A stretch of 64,000 bases of DNA from Halomonas beimenensis (GTDB taxonomy: Bacteria; Pseudomonadota; Gammaproteobacteria; Pseudomonadales; Halomonadaceae): NCBI RefSeq assembly GCF_002549795.1, contig NZ_CP021435.1, forward strand, positions 2,108,001-2,172,000, read 5' to 3'. The notes under the pieces were generated by a model. That model ran no database searches, was not told where the DNA came from, and worked only from the letters and a program-made list of their open reading frames with translations. This document shows positions 17,431 through 28,001 of this stretch, one piece after another (positions within the stretch are counted from its first letter, which is position 1; every line of letters begins with the position of its first letter). The translations under genes were made by a program, and so were the position numbers.

Positions 17431-18480
17431 ATGATTCGACTGCAAAACGTATCCAAGACCTACTACCCCAGGGGCAAGAGCGCCGGCGTCGAGGCGCTCA
17501 AGGCCGTCGACCTGCACGTGCCCAAGGGACAGATCCACGGCGTCATCGGCCTGTCCGGCGCCGGCAAGTCCACCCTGATCCGCTGCGTCAACCTGCTCGA
17601 GCGCCCCACCACCGGAACCGTCACCGTGGACGGCCAGGAACTCACCGGGCTGTCCGGGGACGCGCTCAACCAGGCGCGGCACCGCATCGGGATGATCTTC
17701 CAGCACTTCAACCTGCTCACCTCGCGGACGGTATACGCCAACGTCGCCCTGCCGCTGGAGCTGATGGGCCTGAAGACCGACGAGATCCGCGAGCGGGTCA
17801 CCCCCCTGCTGGAGCTCGACCGCCTGGCCGACAAGGCCCGCCACTACCCGGCCCAGCTGTCCGGCGGCCAGAAGCAGCGGGTCGCCATCGCCCGGGCCCT
17901 GGCCAGCCGCCCCCGGGTACTGCTGTGCGACGAGGCCACCTCGGCCCTGGACCCGCACACGACCGGCGCCATCCTCGAACTGCTCCAGGACATCAACCAG
18001 AAGCTGGGGCTGACCATCCTGCTGATCACCCACGAGATGGAGGTGGTCAAGACCATCTGCCACCGGGTCAGCCTGATCTCCGGCGGCGAGCTGGTCGAGG
18101 AAGCCGAGGTCGGCGACTTCTTCACCGCCCCGCGCACCCGACTCGGCCGCGACTTCCTCAACGACTTCCTGGAGCTCGAACCGCCCCGCGCCCTGATCGA
18201 ACGCCTCGAGGAGGCGCCGGGGGAGCACAGCCACCCGGTGGTGCGCCTGGCCTTCTCCGGCGATGCCGTCTCCACGCCACTGGTCTCCCGGCTGGCCAGG
18301 GAATGCGGCATCGACGTCAGCATCCTCCAGGCCAAGGTGGAGTCGATCCAGGACCGCACCCTGGGGCTGATGATCGCCGAACTCATGGGCGACGCGGAGG
18401 ACACCCGCCGCGCCCTGGCCTATCTGGAAACCCACGACCTGCAGGTGGAGGTGCTCGGCCATGTCCGGCGCGATGCTTGA
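17431..18480 (+). CDS. metN: Methionine ABC transporter ATPase
   Basis: A 349-aa ATPase with Walker A GLSGAGKS, signature LSGGQKQRVAIARAL, Walker B LLCDEATSALDP and the switch His in L-L-I-T-H-E-M. The C-terminal part (about residue 265 on) is the NIL/ACT-like domain that senses methionine in MetN. With MetI and MetQ it imports D- and L-methionine. The start at MIRLQNVSKTY is favoured; the longer frame would begin inside the terminator. Translation may be limited by a hairpin over the GGTGG just upstream. Confidence 0.93.
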   Translation: MIRLQNVSKTYYPRGKSAGVEALKAVDLHVPKGQIHGVIGLSGAGKSTLIRCVNLLERPTTGTVTVDGQELTGLSGDALNQARHRIGMIFQHFNLLTSRTVYANVALPLELMGLKTDEIRERVTPLLELDRLADKARHYPAQLSGGQKQRVAIARALASRPRVLLCDEATSALDPHTTGAILELLQDINQKLGLTILLITHEMEVVKTICHRVSLISGGELVEEAEVGDFFTAPRTRLGRDFLNDFLELEPPRALIERLEEAPGEHSHPVVRLAFSGDAVSTPLVSRLARECGIDVSILQAKVESIQDRTLGLMIAELMGDAEDTRRALAYLETHDLQVEVLGHVRRDA

Positions 18481-19114
18481 ACTGATCCTCGAGGCCACCC
18501 TCGACACTCTCTACATGGTGGCGGTTTCCGGGCTGATCTCGGCGGCCCTGGGCATCCCCCTCGGGGTACTGCTCTACGTGACCCGGCCGCGGCAGATCCT
18601 CGAGCAGCCGGCGCTCAACGGCGTGCTCGGCGTGATCACCAACATCGGGCGCTCGGTGCCCTTCATCATCCTGATGGTCGCCATCATCCCCTTCACCCGC
18701 GCACTGGTGGGTTCCTCGATCGGCACCAACGCCGCCGTCGTGCCGCTGACCATCGCCGCCATCCCCTTCGTGGCGCGGCTGGTGGAAGGGGCGCTGAACG
18801 AGATCTCGCCGGGACTGGTCGAGGCCGCCCAGTCCATGGGCGCCACCCCCTGGCAGATCATCACCAAGGTGCTGCTGCCGGAGGCGCGGGGCGGCATCTT
18901 CACCGCCCTGACCGTGACCATCGTCACCCTGGTCAGCTACTCGGCCATGGCCGGGGCGGTGGGCGGCGGCGGCCTCGGCGACCTGGGCATCCGCTACGGC
19001 TACAATCGCTTCAACCCCACCATCATGCTGATCACCGTGGTGATCCTGGTGGTCATGGTGCAGGGCTTCCAGAGCCTGGGGGACTACCTGGTGCGCAAGA
19101 GCGACCACAAGTGA
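18461..19114 (+). CDS. metI: Methionine ABC transporter permease
   Basis: A 217-aa inner-membrane permease with about five membrane segments. The EAA loop appears as L-V-E-A-A-Q-S-M-G-A-T-P-W-Q-I-I. It overlaps metN by 20 bases; GGAGG nine bases upstream supports the first ATG, although an ATG four codons later is possible. It forms the channel with MetN and MetQ. Confidence 0.92.
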   Translation: MSGAMLELILEATLDTLYMVAVSGLISAALGIPLGVLLYVTRPRQILEQPALNGVLGVITNIGRSVPFIILMVAIIPFTRALVGSSIGTNAAVVPLTIAAIPFVARLVEGALNEISPGLVEAAQSMGATPWQIITKVLLPEARGGIFTALTVTIVTLVSYSAMAGAVGGGGLGDLGIRYGYNRFNPTIMLITVVILVVMVQGFQSLGDYLVRKSDHK

Positions 19115-19141
19115 CGCTATCGCATTAATAACCAGAAAGAA

Positions 19142-19171
19142 TTACACACACCGCAGTTATTCCTTTAAGAT
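19142..19171 (+). promoter_or_regulatory. Possible internal promoter for metQ
   Basis: TTACAC, 18 bases and TAAGAT lie in the 94-base gap between metI and metQ. This could give extra binding-protein message not controlled by the riboswitch. Confidence 0.35.
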
Positions 19172-19214
19172 CGTACCACGATCATCACGACCGTCTCGAC
19201 AGGGAGATATGGAC

Positions 19215-20009
19215 ATGCGCAGCATCCTGATCGGCGGCCTGGCCGCCTCCGCCCTCACCCTGGCCGCCGGCCAGGCCAGTGCCGATGAACACGGCCTCAA
19301 GGTGGGCACCGTGGCCGGCCCCGAGACCGACGTCATGCAGGTCGCGGTGGACATCGCCGAGCGCGAGTACGGCCTGGACATCGAGATCGTCGAGTTCACC
19401 GACTACGTCACCCCCAATGCCGCCCTGGCCGACGGCAGCCTGGACGCCAACGCCTACCAGCACGAGCCCTACATGCAGTCCATGGTCGAGGATCGCGGCT
19501 ACGACTTCGCCATCGCCGGCCGTACCTTCGTCTATCCGATCGGCGCCTATTCCGAGAAGTACGACAGCCTCGAGGCACTGCCGGACGGGGCCACCATCGC
19601 CCTGCCCAACGACCCGACCAACGAGGGCCGCTCGCTGATCCTGCTGCACAACGCGGGCCTGATCACCCTGGCCGATCCCGAGAACCTGGAGGCCACGCCG
19701 CTGGACATCGTCGAGAACCCGCACGACTTCGATTTCCGCGAGATCGAGGCCGCCCAGCTGCCCCGGGTACTGCCCGACGTGGACATGGCCTTCATCAACA
19801 ACACCTTTGCCCAGCCGGCCGGCCTGAGCCTGGACGACGCCCTGGTGAAGGAAGGTCCCGAATCCCCGTACGTGAACATCATCGCGGTGCGCGCCGGCGA
19901 CGAGGACCGCGAGGCCATCCGGCAACTGGTCGATGCCTACCAGCGCGAGGAGGTCGCCGCCAAGGCGGAGGAGCTGTTCAAGGGGGCGGCTGTTCCCGGC
20001 TGGGAGTGA
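19215..20009 (+). CDS. metQ: Methionine-binding periplasmic protein
   Basis: A 264-aa NlpA/MetQ-family binding protein that delivers methionine to MetNI. Family stretches include KVGTVAGPETDVM, N-A-Y-Q-H-E-P-Y-M and the ALPNDPTNEGRSL loop. The signal peptide ends A-S-A-D-E with no lipobox cysteine, unlike the E. coli lipoprotein, so it is probably soluble in the periplasm. Two ATGs compete: GGGAG is two bases from the first (19209) and eight from the second (19215), so the second is chosen. Confidence 0.9.
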   Translation: MRSILIGGLAASALTLAAGQASADEHGLKVGTVAGPETDVMQVAVDIAEREYGLDIEIVEFTDYVTPNAALADGSLDANAYQHEPYMQSMVEDRGYDFAIAGRTFVYPIGAYSEKYDSLEALPDGATIALPNDPTNEGRSLILLHNAGLITLADPENLEATPLDIVENPHDFDFREIEAAQLPRVLPDVDMAFINNTFAQPAGLSLDDALVKEGPESPYVNIIAVRAGDEDREAIRQLVDAYQREEVAAKAEELFKGAAVPGWE

Positions 20010-20070
20010 GGGCCGACGGACAGGCGACCAGGCTCGTGACGCCTCTCCGCCCCCCTCTTCAGCAAGAACT

Positions 20071-20097
20071 CCGGGGCCGGCGCGATGCCGGCCCCGG
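20071..20097 (+). terminator. Hairpin between metQ and the sulfoxide reductase
   Basis: CCGGGGCCGGC and GCCGGCCCCGG form an 11-bp stem with a 5-base loop. No U-run follows; the next gene's AAGGAG begins eight bases on. It may partly terminate or stabilise the metQ message. Confidence 0.4.
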
Positions 20098-20115
20098 GCC
20101 GTTGAAGGAGACGAC

Positions 20116-20580
20116 ATGACTCACTCGCCCGACTACGCCCTGCTCGGCCGCCAACTGGACGCCCTGCTCGATACTCGGGACTGGCTGACCAACAGCGCCC
20201 AGACCTGTGCCTTCCTGATGCAGGAAGTGCCGGGGCTGAACTGGGCGGGCTTCTACCTGCAGCGGGAACCGGAGGTGCTGTCCCTCGGGCCCTTCCAGGG
20301 CAAGCCCGCCTGCCACCCCATTCCCTTCGCCAAGGGCGTGTGCGGCGCCGCGGCGCGCCGCCGCCAGACCCAGCGGATCGAGGACGTGCATGCCATCGAC
20401 GACCACATCGCCTGCGACGCCGCTTCCCGCTCCGAACTGGTGGTGCCGGTGATCGTGAACGACCGCCTGTGGGGCGTGCTCGATCTGGACAGCCCCGAGC
20501 ATGGCCGCTTCACCCCGACCGACCAGGCCGGTATCGAGTCCCTGGTCCGCGTCTTCATCGCACGCACCGACCTGGACTGA
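20116..20580 (+). CDS. msrC: Free methionine-(R)-sulfoxide reductase (GAF domain)
   Basis: A 154-aa single GAF-domain protein. The three redox cysteines are at 66, 76 and 100, with the 10- and 24-residue spacing of the E. coli enzyme (84, 94, 118). The enzyme reduces free methionine-R-sulfoxide to methionine with thioredoxin. It follows metNIQ on the same strand, so imported oxidised methionine could be repaired at once. The start (MTHSPDYALL) follows AAGGAG at eight bases; an upstream extension is rejected. Confidence 0.88.
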   Translation: MTHSPDYALLGRQLDALLDTRDWLTNSAQTCAFLMQEVPGLNWAGFYLQREPEVLSLGPFQGKPACHPIPFAKGVCGAAARRRQTQRIEDVHAIDDHIACDAASRSELVVPVIVNDRLWGVLDLDSPEHGRFTPTDQAGIESLVRVFIARTDLD

Positions 20581-20611
20581 CGGCGATGCCCCCTCGGGAG
20601 CAGGCAGGCCC

Positions 20612-21268
20612 TCAGCCCACCAGCCCGTGCCGGCGAAACCATCGCGCGGCATGGGCCTGGACCTCCTCCAGGGTACCGGACTCCTCGAAGAGATGGGTGG
20701 CGCCCGGCACCACGATCAACTCGCAGTCCCCGGGGATCCGCTCGCGGGCCTGCTCGTTGAGCTCGAGCACCTGATAATCCCGCTCACCGACCAGCAGCAG
20801 CGTCGAGACGTGCACCCGGTCGAGCGCCTCCCCCGCCAGGTCCGGCCGACCGCCTCGGGAGACCACGGTGACCACCCGGTCCGGCCGCTCGGCGGCGGCG
20901 ACCAGGGCGGCGGCCGCCCCCGTACTGGCCCCGAACAGCCCGATCCGCAGCTCCCGGGTCTCGGGCGCCTCGGCGACCCAATCCACGGCACCGGTCAGCC
21001 GCCGTGAGATCAACGGAATGTCGAAACGCAACCGGCGGGTGCGCTCGTCCACCACGTTCTCCTCGGGGGTGAGCAGGTCGAACAGCAGGGTCGCCATGCC
21101 CTGGTCGGCGAGGTAGGCGGCCACCTGGCGATTGCGTACGCTGAACCGGCTGCTGCCGCTGCCATGGGCGAAGACGACGATCCCGGCGGCCTGCGCGGGA
21201 CGGGTCAGGTCACCCTCCAGGATGGCGTCGCCCGTCTCGATGCGAAACGACTGACTGGTATGCGTCAT
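20612..21268 (-). CDS. Alpha/beta hydrolase, dienelactone-hydrolase-like
   Basis: A 218-aa alpha/beta hydrolase. The oxyanion-side motif is V-V-F-A-H-G-S-G-S-S, and the nucleophile elbow reads G-A-S-T-G (Ser), followed by a later G-E-R-D-Y-Q Asp and a G-A-T-H-L His, giving a plausible Ser-Asp-His triad. In other bacteria this family is sometimes fused to a phosphoribosyltransferase domain; here it stands alone. The substrate is unknown. The start at MTHTSQSF drops 11 unlikely residues. Confidence 0.75.
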   Translation of the reverse strand: MTHTSQSFRIETGDAILEGDLTRPAQAAGIVVFAHGSGSSRFSVRNRQVAAYLADQGMATLLFDLLTPEENVVDERTRRLRFDIPLISRRLTGAVDWVAEAPETRELRIGLFGASTGAAAALVAAAERPDRVVTVVSRGGRPDLAGEALDRVHVSTLLLVGERDYQVLELNEQARERIPGDCELIVVPGATHLFEESGTLEEVQAHAARWFRRHGLVG

Positions 21269-21477
21269 GGCCCCTCCCCCTGGCGATATCGCGGCCCTCA
21301 CCCGGGGCCGCCCTCTCCCTTCAAACTAGCCAGCGCAGGGAGAGACGTTCAACCAGAGACGCCATATCGACGGGCGATCGCCGGAGCATGGCTCGGCGAT
21401 ACGCCCCAGCCGCCGCGGCTGCCAAGGAGCCGGCAACGCATCACCGCCGGATCGTCGCGGAAGGGGCACCGAATGCA

Positions 21478-21510
21478 AAGCGCCCCGAGCCGGCTGGCAT
21501 CGGGGCGCTT
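21478..21510 (-). terminator. Terminator of the tRNA-Val cluster
   Basis: AAGCGCCCCGA pairs with TCGGGGCGCTT (11 bp) just past the last tRNA, followed by UUUGC on the minus strand. Confidence 0.65.
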
Positions 21511-21518
21511 CGGGAAGC

Positions 21519-21595
21519 TGGTAGGACCAAGCGGATTTGAACCGCTGACCTCCACGATGTCAACGTGGCGCTCTAACCAACTGAGCTATGGTCCT
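21519..21595 (-). tRNA. tRNA-Val (GAC), copy 3
   Basis: A 77-nt cloverleaf with encoded CCA. The anticodon stem CCACG/CGTGG holds the loop TTGACAT, giving anticodon GAC. Its T-stem has an A-U pair (AGCGG/CCGCT) where the other two copies have G-C, a compensated change. Confidence 0.97.
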
Positions 21596-21617
21596 GAAGC
21601 GGGGGTCGCGAGGCCAT

Positions 21618-21694
21618 TGGTAGGACCAGGCGGATTTGAACCGCCGACCTCCACGATGTCAACGTGGCGCTCTAACCAACTGAGCTATGGTCCT
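21618..21694 (-). tRNA. tRNA-Val (GAC), copy 2
   Basis: A 77-nt tRNA with CCA, anticodon GAC, T-stem GGCGG/CCGCC. It appears identical to the copy at 21720. The 22-base spacer is unrelated to the other spacer. Confidence 0.97.
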
Positions 21695-21719
21695 GCCTCA
21701 TGGCAGACAGCGAGAATTC

Positions 21720-21796
21720 TGGTAGGACCAGGCGGATTTGAACCGCCGACCTCCACGATGTCAACGTGGCGCTCTAACCAACTGAGCTATGGTCCT
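21720..21796 (-). tRNA. tRNA-Val (GAC), copy 1
   Basis: A 77-nt tRNA with CCA and anticodon GAC, first in the tandem transcript. It reads GUC and GUU valine codons. Confidence 0.97.
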
Positions 21797-21832
21797 GCGT
21801 CCTGTCGCTGCTTGCCTCGACAACGGGTGCAC

Positions 21833-21860
21833 ATTCTACCCAAGCCGCCGGGGAATGCAA
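21833..21860 (-). promoter_or_regulatory. Promoter of the tRNA-Val cluster
   Basis: TTGCAT, 16 bases and TAGAAT on the minus strand, ending 37 bases before the first tRNA. Confidence 0.65.
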
Positions 21861-21899
21861 CCCTTATTTTCCCCGGCGACCGCGCCAAGCCGCCTAGTA

Positions 21900-23408
21900 T
21901 CAGGAACTTGGGGCCTCGCCTGCGGGAGTGGAGCGTACCCGTGCGACGGCTTCCAGCCAGCCCCGGTAGAGGCGCTCGCGCTCGTCGTCCGCCATGCCCG
22001 GCCGGAAGCTGCTGCCGCACCGCCACAGGGACGCGATCTCGTCGAGATCACGGTACCAGCCGAGGCGCAGGCCGGCCAGGTAGGCCGCCCCCAGGGCGGT
22101 GGTCTCCAGCACCTCGGGGCGATCGACCCGGACCCCCAGCATGTCGGACAGGAACTGCATGACCCAGTTGTTGGCGACCATGCCGCCATCGACCCTCAGG
22201 GTACCCGGGGGGGTGCTCATGTCATCGCTCATGCATACCTGCAGGTCACGGGTCTGATAGCAGACCGCCTGCAGGCCGGCGGCGACGATATCGGCGATGC
22301 CCGTGTCACGGGTCAGGCCGAGGATCGCGCCCCGGGCCTTGGGATCCCAGTGGGGGGCTCCCAGGCCGGTGAAGGCCGGCACCAGGTAGACGCTGTGTCC
22401 GCTGGAGGTCTCGCTGGCCAGGGACTCGGTCTCGGCGGCATCGGCGAACAGCTTGAGCCCGTCGCGCAGCCACTGCACCGTGGCCCCGGCGACGAAGATG
22501 CTGCCCTCCATGGCGTAGGTCGGCACGCCGTTCAGGCGATAGCCCACGGTGGTCAGCAGGCGATTGCGGGATACCTCCGCCTGCTCGCCCGTGTTGACGA
22601 TCATGAAGCACCCGGTGCCATAGGTGCTCTTCCCCATGCCGGGCGTGAAACAGGCCTGCCCCACCAGGGCCGCCTGCTGGTCCCCCGCCACGCCGGCGAT
22701 GGGCAGCTCGACGCCCAGGACGTCCGCCCGCGACCGACCGAAGTCGTCGCTGGAATCCTTGACCTCCGGGAGCACGCTGGCCGGAATGCCGAAGAGATCG
22801 AGCAGCTCCGGGTCCCAGCGCTGCTCGTGGATATCGAACAGCGCGGTGCGCGAGGCATTGGTGGCATCGGTGGCATGCACCCGGCCGCCGGTGAGGCGCC
22901 AGATCAGGAAGGAATCGACGGTGCCGAAGGCCAGCTCGCCGCGCTCGGCCCGCTCCCGCGCGCCCTCGACGTGGTCGAGCAGCCAGGCGAGCTTGGTCGC
23001 CGAGAAGTAGGGATCGATCAGCAGGCCGGTGCGGGACTGGACCAGCTCGGTGTGTCCCGCGTCGCGCAGCGACTGGCAGGTCTCGGCGGTCCGGCGATCC
23101 TGCCAGACGATGGCGTTGTGGAGCGGCTCCCCGCTGACGCGATCCCACAGCAGGGTGGTCTCCCGCTGGTTGGTGATGCCGATGCCGGCGATGTCTTCCG
23201 CGGCCACCTCCTGCCGGCCAAGCACCTCGCGACAGGTCTCCACCACCGTGTTCCAGATGGCTTCGGGATCATGCTCCACCCAGCCATCGGCGGGAAACTG
23301 CTGGGGAAACTCGCGCTGGGCGATGGCGACGCTGTGACCCTCGCGATCGAAGAGGATGGCGCGGGAACTGGTGGTGCCCTGGTCGATGGCAAGCAGGTAA
23401 GAAGCCAT
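21900..23408 (-). CDS. glpK: Glycerol kinase
   Basis: A 502-aa FGGY-family kinase that phosphorylates glycerol to glycerol 3-phosphate. Family landmarks are [17 protein letters not shown] at the N-terminus, [15 protein letters not shown], the [12 protein letters not shown] phosphate loop and [13 protein letters not shown]. The start ([10 protein letters not shown]) is favoured by AGGA eight bases upstream; the longer frame runs through the operator. No glycerol facilitator gene accompanies it, unlike the usual glpFK pair. Confidence 0.95.
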   Translation of the reverse strand: MASYLLAIDQGTTSSRAILFDREGHSVAIAQREFPQQFPADGWVEHDPEAIWNTVVETCREVLGRQEVAAEDIAGIGITNQRETTLLWDRVSGEPLHNAIVWQDRRTAETCQSLRDAGHTELVQSRTGLLIDPYFSATKLAWLLDHVEGARERAERGELAFGTVDSFLIWRLTGGRVHATDATNASRTALFDIHEQRWDPELLDLFGIPASVLPEVKDSSDDFGRSRADVLGVELPIAGVAGDQQAALVGQACFTPGMGKSTYGTGCFMIVNTGEQAEVSRNRLLTTVGYRLNGVPTYAMEGSIFVAGATVQWLRDGLKLFADAAETESLASETSSGHSVYLVPAFTGLGAPHWDPKARGAILGLTRDTGIADIVAAGLQAVCYQTRDLQVCMSDDMSTPPGTLRVDGGMVANNWVMQFLSDMLGVRVDRPEVLETTALGAAYLAGLRLGWYRDLDEIASLWRCGSSFRPGMADDERERLYRGWLEAVARVRSTPAGEAPSS

Positions 23409-23462
23409 GGGAAGCATCCTGATGTTGTTGGAATGACAGAGCCGTTTCGCTTGTGCAACGAA

Positions 23463-23482
23463 AATGTTCATTTACGATCATA
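23463..23482. promoter_or_regulatory. GlpR-type operator before glpK
   Basis: AATGTTCATTTACGATCATA matches the GlpR consensus at 17 of 20 positions. It covers a good minus-strand -10 (TATGAT, 23477-23482), so bound GlpR would block glpK transcription. Confidence 0.7.
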
Positions 23483-23620
23483 AAGACTACGCGAGTCGCC
23501 TGGACCTCACAATTGGCACCAGCCTGACGATTCCTCGACTTTCGTCTAACCAGGAGACGCCGAACTCACCCTGCAGCCCGGGACGGGATGACGTAGAATC
23601 TTCAGGATCAAGGAGCTAGC

Positions 23621-24379
23621 ATGAATCCACAGCAACGCCAGGAAAGCATCGTCGAGCTGGTTCGCCGTCAGGGCTATGCCAGCATCGAACAGCTCACCGC
23701 GCATTTCGCGGTCACGCCCCAGACCATCCGCCGCGACCTCAACCGGCTCTCCAGCGAGGGCCACCTGCGTCGCGTGCACGGCGGCGCCGGCCTCGAGTCC
23801 AGCACCGTCAACACCGCCTATGCGATGCGCAAGACCCTCAACCTGGAAGCCAAGCAACGCATCGCCGCCGAGCTCGCACGCCATGTGCCCGACCATGCGT
23901 CGCTGTTCATCAACATCGGCACCAGCAACGAGATCGTGGCCGAGGCCCTGCTGGACCATCATGGCCTGGAGGTGATCACCAACAACCTCAACGTGGCGGC
24001 CATCCTCCAGCGCAAGGAGGACTTCAACGTCATCGTCGCCGGCGGGCAGGTTCGCCCCCGGGACGGCGGCATCATCGGCGAGGCCACGATCGACTTCATC
24101 AACCAGTTCAGGGTCGACTTCGGCATCATCGGCATCAGCGGCATCGACGAGGACGGCTCGCTGCTCGAGTTCGACTACCAGGAAGTCCGGGTGGCCCAGG
24201 CCATCATCCACAACTCCCGTCAGGTCTACCTGGTCGCCGATCATTCCAAGTTCCAGCGCAATCCGGTGGTACGCCAGGGCAATCTCGCCCAGCTCGATGC
24301 CCTCTTCACCGACCGCCGCCCCTCCGAGGGGATCATGCGCATCCTCGACCAGCACGACGTCGCCCTGCATATCGCCTGA
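23621..24379 (+). CDS. glpR: DeoR-family glycerol-3-phosphate regulon repressor
   Basis: A 252-aa DeoR-type repressor. The N-terminal helix-turn-helix is [24 protein letters not shown]; the C-terminal sugar-phosphate-sensing domain contains [14 protein letters not shown] and [15 protein letters not shown]. It is expected to bind glycerol 3-phosphate and release palindromic operators. Candidate sites lie before glpK, glpD2 and the glpS operon. The gene is divergent from glpK and followed by glpD on the same strand. Confidence 0.92.
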   Translation: MNPQQRQESIVELVRRQGYASIEQLTAHFAVTPQTIRRDLNRLSSEGHLRRVHGGAGLESSTVNTAYAMRKTLNLEAKQRIAAELARHVPDHASLFINIGTSNEIVAEALLDHHGLEVITNNLNVAAILQRKEDFNVIVAGGQVRPRDGGIIGEATIDFINQFRVDFGIIGISGIDEDGSLLEFDYQEVRVAQAIIHNSRQVYLVADHSKFQRNPVVRQGNLAQLDALFTDRRPSEGIMRILDQHDVALHIA

Positions 24380-24427
24380 CCCCCTTCTCCCTCTCGCCTG
24401 GCCGCCCCGTCCCGGGGCGCGTCATCG

Positions 24428-24479
24428 GATGTTCACTTGATGTTCGAATTCCATTACTCTATTTTCGTTTTCAAACATT
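24428..24479 (+). promoter_or_regulatory. glpD promoter overlapped by GlpR-type sites
   Basis: A promoter TTGATG (24437-24442), 17 bases, TATTTT (24460-24465) is covered by ATGTTC half-sites at 24429 and 24440, the latter extended as ATGTTCGAA, and by TATTTTCGTTTTCAAACATT (24460-24479, 17 of 20 to the GlpR consensus). Repression by occlusion is expected. Confidence 0.65.
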
Positions 24480-24528
24480 CCGTGATCATCCACACACATG
24501 CCGGCATGCGTGCCGGCCGGAGCATTCC

Positions 24529-26028
24529 ATGGCGACATCTTCCGACCTCCTGGACCTCTTCGTGATCGGTGGCGGCATCAACGGCGCCGGCATCGCCGCC
24601 GACGCCGCCGGACGCGGCCTGTCGGTCGGGCTCTGCGAGCAGGCCGACCTGGCCAGCGCCACGTCCTCGGCGAGCAGCAAGCTGATCCACGGAGGGCTGC
24701 GCTACCTCGAGCACTACGAATTCCGCCTGGTCCGCGAGGCGCTGCGCGAGCGCGAGGTGCTGCTGGCCAAGGCACCGCACATCATCTGGCCGCTGCGCTT
24801 CATCCTGCCGCACCGCGCCCACCTGCGTCCGGGCTGGATGCTGCGCGCCGGCCTCTTCCTCTATGACCATCTCAGCAAGCGTCAGCGTCTGCCGGGCTCT
24901 CGAGGCCTCAAGCTGACGCCCGCCCAGGGCCTCTCCCCGGACATCGCCAAGGGCTTCGAGTATTCCGACTGCTGGGTGGACGACGCCCGCCTGGTGGTGC
25001 TCAATGCCCTCCATGCGCGGCAGCACGGCGCCGAGATCCTGGTTCGCACGCGCTGTGTCGACGCTCGTGAGGTCGAGGGCCATTGGGTGATCGAGCTCGA
25101 GGACACCGACACCGGACAGCGCTTCAGCCGCCGGGCCCGAGCCCTGGTCAATGCCGCCGGCCCCTGGGTGGAGACGGTGGTCAAGGGCCAGGCCCATCGC
25201 CGATCCCGCTACGGCGTGCGCATGATCCAGGGCAGCCATCTGATCGTGCCCCGACGCAACAACGACGATCGCGCCTTCATCCTGCAGAACACCGACAAGC
25301 GCATCGTCTTCGTGCTGCCCTACGAGGAGGACTTCAGCCTCATCGGCACCACCGACCGCCGCTACGAGGGCGACCCCTCCCGGGTCGAGGCTACCGAGGA
25401 GGAGATCGACTACCTGCTGTCCGTGGTCAACGACCATTTCCGCACTCCCCTGACTCGGGAGGACGTCATCCGCACCTTCGCCGGCGTCCGCCCACTGTGC
25501 GACGACGAATCCGCCGACCCCTCGGCGATGACCCGCGACTACACCCTGGACCTCGACACCCGGGGCGCGCCGCTGTTGTCCGTGTTCGGCGGCAAGATCA
25601 CCACCTACCGCAAGCTCGCCGAGGCGGCGCTGGCCGATCTGGCGCCGCACCTGCCCGGCATGCAGGGCCCCTGGACCGCCGAGGCGCCCCTGCCCGGCGG
25701 CGACATCGGCGACCAGGAACACTTCCGCGAGCGCCTGATGGCCGACTATCCCTTCCTCTCGCCGGCCCAGGCCAGGCGCTACGCCCGGAGCTACGGCTCG
25801 CTCTGCCTGCGCTTCCTGGAGGGCAAGACCACCCGGGCCGCGATGGGCGAGGACTTCGGCGCCGGCCTGACCGCCGCCGAAGTGGACTACCTGATGGCTC
25901 ATGAGTGGGCCCGAACCCCCGAGGACGTCCTGTGGCGTCGCACCAAGCTGTCGCTGCGGCTCACCGAGGCCCAGGTCACGCGGCTGGGCGCCTACATGGG
26001 CACGCATCGGCAGGCCCTGGCCGGCTAG
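24529..26028 (+). CDS. glpD: Aerobic glycerol-3-phosphate dehydrogenase
   Basis: A 499-aa flavoprotein close in length to E. coli GlpD. Motifs are FVIGGGINGAGIAADAAGRG (FAD), SSASSKLIHGGLRYLEHYEF, N-A-A-G-P-W-V and the C-terminal V-F-G-G-K-I-T-T-Y-R-K. It oxidises glycerol 3-phosphate at the inner face of the membrane and feeds quinone. This is the copy linked to glpR and glpK; the operon copy near 5 kb is longer and diverged, so the two may serve different conditions. Confidence 0.94.
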   Translation: MATSSDLLDLFVIGGGINGAGIAADAAGRGLSVGLCEQADLASATSSASSKLIHGGLRYLEHYEFRLVREALREREVLLAKAPHIIWPLRFILPHRAHLRPGWMLRAGLFLYDHLSKRQRLPGSRGLKLTPAQGLSPDIAKGFEYSDCWVDDARLVVLNALHARQHGAEILVRTRCVDAREVEGHWVIELEDTDTGQRFSRRARALVNAAGPWVETVVKGQAHRRSRYGVRMIQGSHLIVPRRNNDDRAFILQNTDKRIVFVLPYEEDFSLIGTTDRRYEGDPSRVEATEEEIDYLLSVVNDHFRTPLTREDVIRTFAGVRPLCDDESADPSAMTRDYTLDLDTRGAPLLSVFGGKITTYRKLAEAALADLAPHLPGMQGPWTAEAPLPGGDIGDQEHFRERLMADYPFLSPAQARRYARSYGSLCLRFLEGKTTRAAMGEDFGAGLTAAEVDYLMAHEWARTPEDVLWRRTKLSLRLTEAQVTRLGAYMGTHRQALAG

Positions 26029-26047
26029 CCTTCCTGCCCGCCAGTCG

Positions 26048-26080
26048 AGGCCGCCCGGTGTGTCTCCGGACGGCCTTTGT
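26048..26080 (+). terminator. Terminator of glpD
   Basis: AGGCCG-C-CCGG and CCGG-A-CGGCCT form a stem with one mismatch and a 7-base loop, followed by TTTGTT. Confidence 0.65.
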
Positions 26081-26206
26081 TGCTGCATTTCGTTGCGCTG
26101 CGACAAAGGATAGCCAAATGCCATCCACTGGACCCCGCAAGACAATCTTCGCTAAATCCTGGTAATCCAGCAGAAATATACGACTAAAGTGGAGTATCGT
26201 CTTTTT

Positions 26207-26222
26207 TTCGCAGCGCTACGAT
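26207..26222. promoter_or_regulatory. LacI-type operator 1 before the porin
   Basis: TTCGCAGCGCTACGAT, one base off the perfect palindrome found three more times in the window. Its centre is 26 bp from operator 2. Confidence 0.72.
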
Positions 26223-26230
26223 TAACGGGG

Positions 26231-27790
<1,560 letters not shown>

Positions 27791-27848
27791 TCGGCCATGG
27801 GGGCGCGCCATGACGGCTGCGCCCCGGACTCGCATGCGTTTCGAACTA

Positions 27849-27880
27849 GCCCCATGCGCCTCGGCGGATGGGGCCTTTTT
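27849..27880 (+). terminator. Terminator after the porin
   Basis: GCCCCATGCGCC and GGCGGATGGGGC form a stem with one internal mismatch and a TC loop, then CTTTTT. Confidence 0.75.
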
Positions 27881-28001
27881 CATCCTCGACGCGCCATGGA
27901 CGCAGGCTCGCAAGGGTATGATAGGATTCTAAAATGACCGATCCGCCTTCCGGGGCACGAGATCACCGTCCCTTCCCCCTCGCCAACCTCGAGCATCGAC
28001 C

